Assembly (NCBI RefSeq): GCF_009765275.1 | Contig: NZ_VOPH01000002.1 | Coordinates: forward strand, 248,001-312,000 | DNA: 64,000 nucleotides | Source of the DNA: Chachezhania sediminis | Lineage (GTDB): Bacteria > Pseudomonadota > Alphaproteobacteria > Rhodobacterales > Rhodobacteraceae | Reading direction: 5' to 3' | In this document: piece after piece, positions 1-7,095 of the stretch | How positions within the stretch are numbered: the stretch's first letter is position 1 | Layout of the letters: each line of letters begins with the position of its first letter | Made by a program: the position numbers and the translations under genes | Notes under the pieces: generated by a model | Told to the model about the DNA's origin: nothing | Seen by the model: the letters and a program-made list of their open reading frames with translations, nothing else | Database searches by the model: none

Positions 1-228
1 GAGGCAAATCGGATCGGTGGCGACATGCAGGTCACCGGCCGAAGGGTTGTTGCGGCGGAAAAACGGCAAGCGAAGCTCGAGGCAGACCTCGCCATCCTAG
101 GCAAGGAGAGCGGCCTCCTTTTGCGGAGACACAAGCGTCTTGGTCTGGGCATATTGCTGGGAAGCGTCCTGCTGGGCGGCGCCTTCATATCCCTGGCGCT
201 CTGGGGGGCACCGCATTGGCCCTATTGA
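1..228 (+). CDS. Small single-span membrane protein (5' end outside window)
   Basis: The reading frame is open from the first base to a TGA at 226-228, so the gene probably starts upstream; an internal ATG at 25 would give 67 residues. The visible part has a charged, Lys/Arg/Glu-rich helix followed by a hydrophobic stretch (around LGILLGSVLLGGAF) that could form one membrane span close to the C-terminus. I do not recognise the family. It lies at the left edge within the island and runs in the same direction as the next two small genes. No function is assigned. Confidence 0.4.
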   Translation, partial: EANRIGGDMQVTGRRVVAAEKRQAKLEADLAILGKESGLLLRRHKRLGLGILLGSVLLGGAFISLALWGAPHWPY

Positions 229-333
229 TCACCTCGGCGATGACGGGATCAATCATGATCGGTTGCCCCGATCACGACGCGATGCACTATTCAAAGGCAC
301 GACCGGCTGCCATCGGACAAGGGGGCCTGAAGA

Positions 334-822
334 ATGCGACACATGAGCTGTGAGGATTGGTTGTCCGCTATCGAGCAGGCCGAGGCTGGGCCGAACTCAG
401 GTGACATCGATGGCGCCCCGATGATCGACAACTGGTTCCTTGTCTGGCGCGACGGTGATGCCATCCGGGCCGACGGCGACGTGAGCGGCCACCCAGAGAT
501 TTCAGACCCATGGGTGACGACGTCTCCTGTGCTGGGTTTCCGGTACGATTTCGACCTTGAGGCAGGCTGGTTGCGGACAATGTCGCGCTGGTATCGCCTT
601 GGTCGGCTGAGGGCGGTGCCGGTTGCGTCACCTGATCCGCAGGCAAAGCGGAGAGAAGCTCTTGATGCCGCGCAGGATCTGCTCAGACGACTTCGGGAGG
701 CTTGGCGAGACCAAGTCTCGTCGGGCGGACGACCAGTGGCAACTGAACTGCCAGAGTCGGAGACGGTTGGGGGCGATTGGCCGAATGAGCCCCTTGGCCC
801 GGTCACGGGCCTCTTCATCTAG
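334..822 (+). CDS. Hypothetical protein, possibly DUF6634-like
   Basis: A 162-residue soluble protein. The central part (about residues 30-95) carries WFLVWRDGD, SGHPEISDPWVTTSP and WLRTMSRWYRLG, a pattern I associate from memory with the DUF6634 family of alphaproteobacterial accessory proteins; this match was not tested. The C-terminal third is polar and probably disordered. Start: ATG at 334, with GGGGG about 10 bases upstream; ATG 343 (MSCEDW) is equally possible. An antisense frame covers much of it, but the aromatic-rich conserved pattern favours this strand. No function is known to me. Confidence 0.5.
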   Translation: MRHMSCEDWLSAIEQAEAGPNSGDIDGAPMIDNWFLVWRDGDAIRADGDVSGHPEISDPWVTTSPVLGFRYDFDLEAGWLRTMSRWYRLGRLRAVPVASPDPQAKRREALDAAQDLLRRLREAWRDQVSSGGRPVATELPESETVGGDWPNEPLGPVTGLFI

Positions 823-935
823 CGGGAGTCAGTTGTGCCCGGAAACGTTCGAAAGATCATGGGAAACGCCGTCTCAGACTCGAGGCGGCCCTTGTTCTAC
901 CTGTGTGGAAGAAGTGCGAACTTGGAGAGACGCTG

Positions 936-1328
936 ATGTCAGAGATAGGTGGCAAATACCTTTTCGGAACTTGGCTGAGCGCCACTGAAATCGCAAATCT
1001 TGCAGTCTGCGCCGACGTGTCAGAACGGGGCGAAGCATGGACCGCGGAAGCGAAGGACGCCGTCTACAAGCAGCTCAAGCCCACGATATCACCGCACATC
1101 AGCTCGCGATCCCGCGGCGGTGCCGGGTCCACGAGAAGCCTCGACCAAGCCTATCAGCTCCTCCTGCTTGACCTGGCCACAAACGGAATGGACGCGCCCG
1201 AAGCCGTCATGCGGAAGCTCCTGACGATCTGGGCTCTGGAGACGTTTGGTCGCAGCACTGCGCTATCGGGGTTCGATGATGGTCAAGTTCTCGACGCCGT
1301 GCTCGAGGAACTCGGCCTGTCATCCTAG
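936..1328 (+). CDS. Hypothetical helical protein
   Basis: 130 residues, mainly helical, without recognised motifs. The start at ATG 936 is preferred over ATG 903 because GGAGAGA lies five bases upstream (924-930). The C-terminal half (AYQLLLLDLATNGMDAPEAV onward) looks like a small helical bundle. It follows the previous hypothetical gene by 113 bases in the same orientation, so the two may share a transcript. Nothing in it indicates a catalytic role. Confidence 0.5.
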   Translation: MSEIGGKYLFGTWLSATEIANLAVCADVSERGEAWTAEAKDAVYKQLKPTISPHISSRSRGGAGSTRSLDQAYQLLLLDLATNGMDAPEAVMRKLLTIWALETFGRSTALSGFDDGQVLDAVLEELGLSS

Positions 1329-1833
1329 TTGCACCCAGAAACTGGCTAGGTTCGGCCCGAACTGGTCATGCGGCGGCATAGCGGCCAGGGCCAGTCTCCA
1401 TGGCGGGCGACTTGGTATTCGGCCCAAAGGAGCCATTCAACTCCCTTGCTCGGCGCGGTCGGTTCTGGCCCGAAGCCGACCTTCGTGATGGCCAAAGCGG
1501 AAGACCGTCTTTATCCCAGCCACCACTGTGCGCCGCACAAAGTGAGAGTTCGACCTAAGACTAGGAGCTTAAAACTGTCTGAGGTGACAGTGGCATGGCC
1601 TCCGCAGAAAGCCTCAACCGCACGCCTTCAACCCAAGCATGGCCGACACATCGTCCGGCGTCCGCATCTCGATCCTCCCCGACACCACCGTCGGCGAAAG
1701 ACCTTTCCTCAAATCGTTCATCTTGGAACCTCCTCTCCACAGGAGGGGGCAGTTCCTCATGTCGACAGGGGGTCAGTTTGCCGTGTCGCCTGACACGTGG
1801 CAAATTACCTTGATGCTGCCCGCATGCACCGTG
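1329..1833. other. Non-coding gap between convergent genes
   Basis: About 505 bases with no convincing gene. It contains three short inverted repeats: ACTGTC/GACAGT at 1574-1591, CCTCCT/AGGAGG at 1729-1746 and CGTGTC/GACACG at 1782-1797. The latter two could help terminate the convergent transcripts (936-1328 on plus; the 1834-4326 gene on minus). Short ORFs here lack ribosome-binding sites and family features. Confidence 0.5.
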
Positions 1834-4326
1834 TCAGGCGCGGGCGGCGCAAAGCTCCAGCAGCGATTGACCTGCGCTGCGAAGTTCGCGCGCGATGACC
1901 TTGTCCAGCCCGTGCAGATCTGCGCCGCCGCCGAGTGCGGACAGTTGGTCGTGCAGATCCTGGACCTCTTGCACAGAGGCGCCATTCAGGAACGCATCGA
2001 CTAGATCCAGGAAAATCCGGTCGATATCCGTCACCACCGCCTCGTCCGAGGCGTTCAGCCAGGCAGCCCGCTGCGCCGCGATCTCTCGGGATAGGTCAGC
2101 ATCTGTCACCGTGTCGGGGATGTTCAGCGAATTGCCAGGAACCATGTGACCGATGGCATCGAACACGCACAGGTTCAGCGTTGCCTGACGCAAGATATAC
2201 TTCCGCGCGCGGACTTCCTGCTCGTTCAACTCGCCTGGGTCGAGCCCGTCGATTATCTGCAGAGCGGAAACGAACGCACTTCGCTGCTCGTGCAGCGCGG
2301 ATGCGTTCAGCCGCTCCTCACCGGCTTCAAGGCGCCGCGCCTGCTCGAACAGCTGAACAGTGGCGCGCTCGGACAGTGCACGGGCCCGGACCAAAGCTCC
2401 GTAGGCGCAGCTGATCGCCCTGCCCCGCCGTTCGGATTCGTCCAGCGAATCCCGCGCCCGCTGGAAGAAATCACCCTTTGCCATCCGCATGCGGCAGGCA
2501 TAGCCCAAAATGTAGGCCGCCTCGGCATAGGCCTTGTCCAGCATTGCATCTGGATTCGCCGATGCCTCGGCATGGATCGCGTTGTGTGCGCGCTCTGCGA
2601 ACCAGACCGCTTCGCTCCAAGCATCGGCATAACAGGCAAGCGCCGCGCATAGAAGCAGGCCTTTCCAAGTCTCTTCCTCTGACAGCCGGTGGATATTTTC
2701 GTCGATCTTACGCCTGTGCTGGTCGCTTCTCGGCTTCTTCAGTTTCTGTGCGGCTTCATACACCGAGCCATCCGTCAGGACCGACAACTCGACCAGCAGC
2801 GGCAACCGGTTCCGGTCCTCTCTGCCCTCGCCCTTTTGGCGCAGGCTCTCCGACAACGCCACCAGACCACGACGAGCCGCCCAGTACAAGCTGACGCGCT
2901 GGATTGCCAGCGTCGTTTCCAGTTGCTCGCGCTGCAACGGATCGCTCATCTCGTCGTGTTCGGCGCGAAGCTCAGAGCGCAGGCCCCGGGCGAAATCCGC
3001 CCTCGACTGCAAGAGTCGCCTGTTGACCAGCAATGTTGCCCGTCGAAGACGGTTCCACTTGTCCTTCAACTCGTCCGACTGCTCCCGAAGCTGGTCGTCG
3101 TCCGGCAGTCGCTTGTTAGAGATCTGACCCACTTTGCTTTTGAAATTCTCCTTCGATGTCCGGACGGCCAGCATCGCCATATCCAGAGCGTCTCGCTCCG
3201 AACACCGTTTCAGCGCAAGCGTGGCTTCCGCTGCGGCAACCACCTCGTCGAACAAGGACTCGTCGGTGATCTGGTTCGGCATGTCCGCCTGATTGAGCAT
3301 CGGCACGAATTGACCTGGATGGCGCAGATAGTAGGATTCCGAGAAATCGCCTGTCTCTAGGTCGATCTGCGTGGCATCTATCCCCTGCTCATGGGCGTAA
3401 AGCTTCGCCTTCCGTTTGTAGTACACCTCGTGCAGGTGCTTGTCGCCTGAAACAAGGCAGTGAATGGTCCTATCACCGGCCTCGATCGATGCCCTGTTCA
3501 ACGCTTCAATCTGGGCTATGGCAATTGCGTCGTTGCGCGCCGCTGATGGGCTTTTCGCAAACTGTTTGAGATCTTCATGCCAGGGCTCCAGCGCGTCGAT
3601 ATCCTGAATCTCCGCGGGAAGATGCAACGCCGGCTCGACAGGCCGCGAAAACCGGAACCTGCGCACCATCGCACGTTGAAGAATTTCGGTGTCCTCAAAT
3701 GTCGCGGAGATATCGATGACATGACCGATCTTGTTGAGATCCAGATTTGGCTTGTCGGCACCGTTCCGCACCGCTTCATTGTACTGATCAAGGTAGGCCT
3801 TCCGAATCTTCTTGGCCCTCGCATGCGCCGAATCGTACTCGGCCAGCAATTTCTCTTTGGAGGGTTTGCCCCGCTCGGCATCGGCCGGCCATGCCAACCC
3901 CTCGTTCACAAATTCCGTCAAGCGGGCCGCGAGTTCTTTCCAATGCGGTTCCAGAATGAAGCGCCGCACGGATGTTTCCGCTTCGGGCCGCGGCGATTTA
4001 CGCAATGCGCGCGCCTTCGAATGCAGCGCATCGGAAAAAAGAAACTCCCCCGTCAAGGCTGCCTCAGCGACCTCCTCGGCCGAAATGGGATCTCCGATGT
4101 TCGAAATATAATCCCTATTGTTCGCCTCACTGTCGGGCGAACCTAAAGGCCAGGCGAACCTTCCCGGCCAAATATAAAGCGCAAGAATCACGCCGGCATC
4201 GATGTAATACCGCACATCGCCGCCGTCGCAGACGTAGTCAAAGTCGCGATCATTGAAATAGGCAAGCCCCCGAAACCTTGCGGCCTCGTAAAGGAAATCA
4301 TCAGCGTCCGAGTTGGATTGCGCCAT
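1834..4326 (-). CDS. PIN-like nuclease domain protein with long helical C-terminus (candidate effector)
   Basis: 830 residues. The N-terminal 300 residues read as a PIN-like fold: a first-strand acidic residue in YYIDAGVILALYI (D43), a central acidic helix in ARNDAIAIAQIEALN (D266) and a late acidic turn in CLVSGDKHLHE (D295). These match the spaced Asp residues that bind Mg2+ in PIN ribonucleases, with a helical insertion between the first and second. Residues 350-830 are almost wholly helical and resemble TPR-type repeats, with repeated Ala/Leu pairs. It overlaps the next gene (4326-5456) by one base, so they are translationally coupled. PIN nucleases are common RNA-cutting effectors in toxin and antiphage systems; that role here is inferred. 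No signal peptide or membrane span. A family name could not be assigned. Confidence 0.7.
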   Translation of the reverse strand: MAQSNSDADDFLYEAARFRGLAYFNDRDFDYVCDGGDVRYYIDAGVILALYIWPGRFAWPLGSPDSEANNRDYISNIGDPISAEEVAEAALTGEFLFSDALHSKARALRKSPRPEAETSVRRFILEPHWKELAARLTEFVNEGLAWPADAERGKPSKEKLLAEYDSAHARAKKIRKAYLDQYNEAVRNGADKPNLDLNKIGHVIDISATFEDTEILQRAMVRRFRFSRPVEPALHLPAEIQDIDALEPWHEDLKQFAKSPSAARNDAIAIAQIEALNRASIEAGDRTIHCLVSGDKHLHEVYYKRKAKLYAHEQGIDATQIDLETGDFSESYYLRHPGQFVPMLNQADMPNQITDESLFDEVVAAAEATLALKRCSERDALDMAMLAVRTSKENFKSKVGQISNKRLPDDDQLREQSDELKDKWNRLRRATLLVNRRLLQSRADFARGLRSELRAEHDEMSDPLQREQLETTLAIQRVSLYWAARRGLVALSESLRQKGEGREDRNRLPLLVELSVLTDGSVYEAAQKLKKPRSDQHRRKIDENIHRLSEEETWKGLLLCAALACYADAWSEAVWFAERAHNAIHAEASANPDAMLDKAYAEAAYILGYACRMRMAKGDFFQRARDSLDESERRGRAISCAYGALVRARALSERATVQLFEQARRLEAGEERLNASALHEQRSAFVSALQIIDGLDPGELNEQEVRARKYILRQATLNLCVFDAIGHMVPGNSLNIPDTVTDADLSREIAAQRAAWLNASDEAVVTDIDRIFLDLVDAFLNGASVQEVQDLHDQLSALGGGADLHGLDKVIARELRSAGQSLLELCAARA

Positions 4327-5456
4327 CAGCTCTCCTCCCCCTCGAAGGCAAGGTTCGCGAACAAATCATTCCCGTCCTTAAGTGATGCCTTACGCTTGGG
4401 TGTCGGATCTTCGAAAGCCGAGTTTTTGAATGCTTCATCATAGTCGTCAAGTATCACCATCTTCTCGCCCGACAACTCCGCGAACTTGCGGTTGAGGTCG
4501 CTCAACGACAGGCTCCCTAGGCCGGGCCGCGCATGCCCGGTCTCCGCCTCGTCGAACAGCGAATAGCTCCGGTCGCCAAAATGAATGGCTTCGTTGTGAT
4601 ATCGCAACGGTGCCTCAGGTCCAGTAAACAACATCTTAAGCGCTTGCAGTTCCAAGGGCGGCCCGCCTGCCAAAATATGCGCCGCATCGCGAACGACATC
4701 GACAAAGTCGGCCGCCTCGACCAGTGCCCGCAAATTTACCCGTCGTACGATCGGCTTCGCATCCGCGAAGCGCTCGCGATGCTGAGCCAACAACATAGGC
4801 CACTGATCCGGCATCGCACGGACACGTCCGACGCAGACTATCGGGCCAAGGGAAGCGTCCCACAAAACGGGATGGCCCTCGATGTTGCTCAGGATCCAGT
4901 CGGCATAGGATTCGAGGACCCCTGCACTGATCGCCAGATCGACGAACCGGTACCCGATCTCAGCCGAGCTCGCTGTTCCATCTAGCCGCTTCAGCCGTCC
5001 CGCACGTAACAGCTCGGATGCCGCTCGCACCCCCAGGACCGAACGCCGCTCGGTCAGAATCTCCAGCAGAAGGCCAAGAGCCCCGACGCCGTCGCCGTCC
5101 TGCCAACGGCGCACCGCTTGCGCCGAGGCGCATTCGAGATGCGCCGTAGCGAAACGTTCGGTTGCCGAAGCGCCCTCGCGGCGGGCCGATATCTCGCGAC
5201 GTTCAGCGGCGTACAGAAGCACCCCGACGAAACTGACATCGTCGTGATGCTCAAGTGGGCTCAGCGCGGCGCTCAGCGCCAATGAAGTCTCGCCGGTGCC
5301 GCGGTTGCGCGCCTCGGAGACGGCGGTGGCATAAGCCTGTGCCGCGTCGAGAAGCCAATCGGCCAGCGCCGCCTCGCTCAGCTCGAACAGCGCGGCCTCG
5401 GCCTGATGGTCGCCTGCCACCTCGCCGTGCGAGAAGCCTTCCTTGTCCGTCACCAT
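4326..5456 (-). CDS. Unknown protein of the PIN/Nudix/AAA+ cassette (376 aa)
   Basis: 376 residues, no recognised domain. The N-terminal two thirds is Ala/Leu-rich and helical, like an adaptor or repeat scaffold; the C-terminal 100 residues are more polar and end in an acidic tail. It starts inside the 3' end of the upstream gene (5450-6442) and ends on the first base of the PIN gene, so it is the middle member of a coupled unit. Being locked between a nuclease and a Nudix/unknown pair suggests a structural or regulatory partner, but the sequence does not show what it binds. No Cys clusters, Walker motifs or membrane segments were seen. Confidence 0.65.
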   Translation of the reverse strand: MVTDKEGFSHGEVAGDHQAEAALFELSEAALADWLLDAAQAYATAVSEARNRGTGETSLALSAALSPLEHHDDVSFVGVLLYAAERREISARREGASATERFATAHLECASAQAVRRWQDGDGVGALGLLLEILTERRSVLGVRAASELLRAGRLKRLDGTASSAEIGYRFVDLAISAGVLESYADWILSNIEGHPVLWDASLGPIVCVGRVRAMPDQWPMLLAQHRERFADAKPIVRRVNLRALVEAADFVDVVRDAAHILAGGPPLELQALKMLFTGPEAPLRYHNEAIHFGDRSYSLFDEAETGHARPGLGSLSLSDLNRKFAELSGEKMVILDDYDEAFKNSAFEDPTPKRKASLKDGNDLFANLAFEGEES

Positions 5457-6442
5457 CCCATGTACTGCCTCACCGTGGCGCTCGCAGTTCCCGGTAGCGC
5501 GCCGTTTGACATGAACGCCAGAATACTCCGCTCATCCACCGACGCGGCAGGCGGCTTACCAAGAAGCAAGCAGCGCTCGACCCGCGTCGCGGCCATGCTG
5601 CTCAGCACAATTTCCGGCCCGCCCTCGGCCGGGACTGTCGGATCGTCGAGATGCGCGAGGTTCAGGGCGCGGTTCCACCCGTCGGGATGCGCTGTTCGGG
5701 CGAATAGATGAAAGCACGGGTTGTCGATCCCGTCGAACAGATAAGGCCGGCATATCTCGCCATTATGGTCTTCGGCTGCATTGGCATCGAAAACCAGCAG
5801 GACCGCATCGCGACCACCGAGATGCGACAGCCCCAGATGGTCGCGCAGCGCCTTCACCTTTTCCGGTGACAGGGGGCCGCGGCCATTGACCTCCGGCACG
5901 ATGCGGCTCAGATCGTCGAAGCGCGTCGCCCAGAAGATGGCCCGCTGCCGCGCCGCCGGCGTCGGCCCTATCTGTGCACCCGCGAAATCTTGCGAGGTGG
6001 TATTGGCCACGTCATCGGGATCAAGCTTGGATGGCGCGCTACCATAAGTGCCGGTTAGGAATTGAAAGGTCGGCGCCTCGACCACCGTGGCAAGCCTGTG
6101 TGGCCGCTCCAGCGTGCCCTTGTCGGCGAAGAACCAGAAGCGCGGTTCCGCGAAGATGATCGGGGCGACCAGACTTTTTTTTATGTCCAGTGCGCCATCC
6201 GGGGTGCGGGCAAGTCGCGACGCCAGCGCCATATCTCGGCATTGCTCCAGAAAAGCGGACAGCTTTTCTTTCAACTCGGGCGTGTTCGCCTCGGCGATTG
6301 CACGGGCAATCTGGGCCAATACGATCTGCCCCCGCGTACATCCGTTAAGTTCGTTCACAAAAACCATGCGCATCTCGAAATGGGATGGCTTGAGCTTTTC
6401 GCCGCGCCGCCCCCCTGTCAAGGAATTTGGCCGGCGCCCCAC
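5450..6442 (-). CDS. Unknown protein of the PIN/Nudix/AAA+ cassette (330 aa)
   Basis: 330 residues from a GTG at 6442 that directly follows the TAA of the Nudix gene; an internal ATG at 6373 (MRMVFVNELNG) is an alternative start and may be the true one, since the first 23 residues are Arg/Gly-rich and low in information. Segments such as LVAPIIFAEPRFWFFADKG and DAVLLVFDANAAEDHNGEIC look like buried strands of an alpha/beta domain. I do not recognise the family. It overlaps the next gene by seven bases. Its role in the cassette is unknown. Confidence 0.6.
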   Translation of the reverse strand: MGRRPNSLTGGRRGEKLKPSHFEMRMVFVNELNGCTRGQIVLAQIARAIAEANTPELKEKLSAFLEQCRDMALASRLARTPDGALDIKKSLVAPIIFAEPRFWFFADKGTLERPHRLATVVEAPTFQFLTGTYGSAPSKLDPDDVANTTSQDFAGAQIGPTPAARQRAIFWATRFDDLSRIVPEVNGRGPLSPEKVKALRDHLGLSHLGGRDAVLLVFDANAAEDHNGEICRPYLFDGIDNPCFHLFARTAHPDGWNRALNLAHLDDPTVPAEGGPEIVLSSMAATRVERCLLLGKPPAASVDERSILAFMSNGALPGTASATVRQYMGW

Positions 6443-7054
6443 TTAGCCTACGGCCAGGGCGCCGGGAAGATCGCCGCGCAGCAGCGAAAGCTCCAGCCAT
6501 TGCAGCGCCAGAACCGTCTTGGCGTCCTGTACAACGCCATCACGTAGCCACGCCAGGGCCTCGTCCACGGACAGGCGCAAGACGCGGATATCCTCGCCTT
6601 CCGACGCCAGACCCGCCGTTTCAGGTGCATCGGGACGCAGCGCGATCAGCCCGTGAAACACGTGGATCCGTTCGGATGAGCCGCCCGGACTGGGATATAC
6701 GGTGGCGATCGGCGTCAATGCCTTGACCGCATGGCCGGTTTCCTCGTCCGTCTCCCGTTGCGCACAGACCTCGGGCGTCTCGCCGTCATCCAGGATGCCG
6801 GCCGGGATCTCGGCCAGCCAGCCCGGCCCACGGGCCGCGGTCGGGGCGCGGAACTGCTCGCACAGCAAAACCATTCCCGCGACGGGATCGTGCGGTAGCA
6901 CCGCAACACTGTCGCCCCGGTCCAACACCAGCCGATGTATCTCGGGACCCATTCCACCGGCATACAGTTCGTGCCGAAGTGTCAGTTCCTCAATCCGGAA
7001 AATGTGTTGCTCGAAGACTATTTTTCGTTGTGAAATCTTGATGCGTCGGTCCAA
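6443..7054 (-). CDS. Nudix hydrolase, ADP-ribose pyrophosphatase (NudF) type
   Basis: 203 residues with a complete Nudix box at residues 86-107 (AGILDDGETPEV then QRETDEETG), including the RE and EE metal-binding residues. The downstream YPSPGGSSERIHVF motif is typical of the NudF/ADP-ribose pyrophosphatase subgroup, which splits ADP-ribose or related NDP-sugars into AMP plus a sugar phosphate. Start: TTG at 7054 with GAGG six bases upstream is preferred; ATG 7084 has no ribosome-binding site and would run into the divergent gene. It heads the minus-strand unit and is followed without a gap by the 5450-6442 gene. In this context it may remove or process a nucleotide signal; that is inference. 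Confidence 0.82.
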   Translation of the reverse strand: MDRRIKISQRKIVFEQHIFRIEELTLRHELYAGGMGPEIHRLVLDRGDSVAVLPHDPVAGMVLLCEQFRAPTAARGPGWLAEIPAGILDDGETPEVCAQRETDEETGHAVKALTPIATVYPSPGGSSERIHVFHGLIALRPDAPETAGLASEGEDIRVLRLSVDEALAWLRDGVVQDAKTVLALQWLELSLLRGDLPGALAVG

Positions 7055-7095
7055 GCTTGCCTCATTTCCAGTTTGACACGACATTGAGGTGGGAA

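Noticed and set aside
1639-2004. Plus-strand frame with EPPLHRRGQFLMSTGGQ
   Set aside because: It has a vaguely conserved look, but no ribosome-binding site, and its 3' half is antisense to the PIN gene. It may be an IS remnant; not enough to call.
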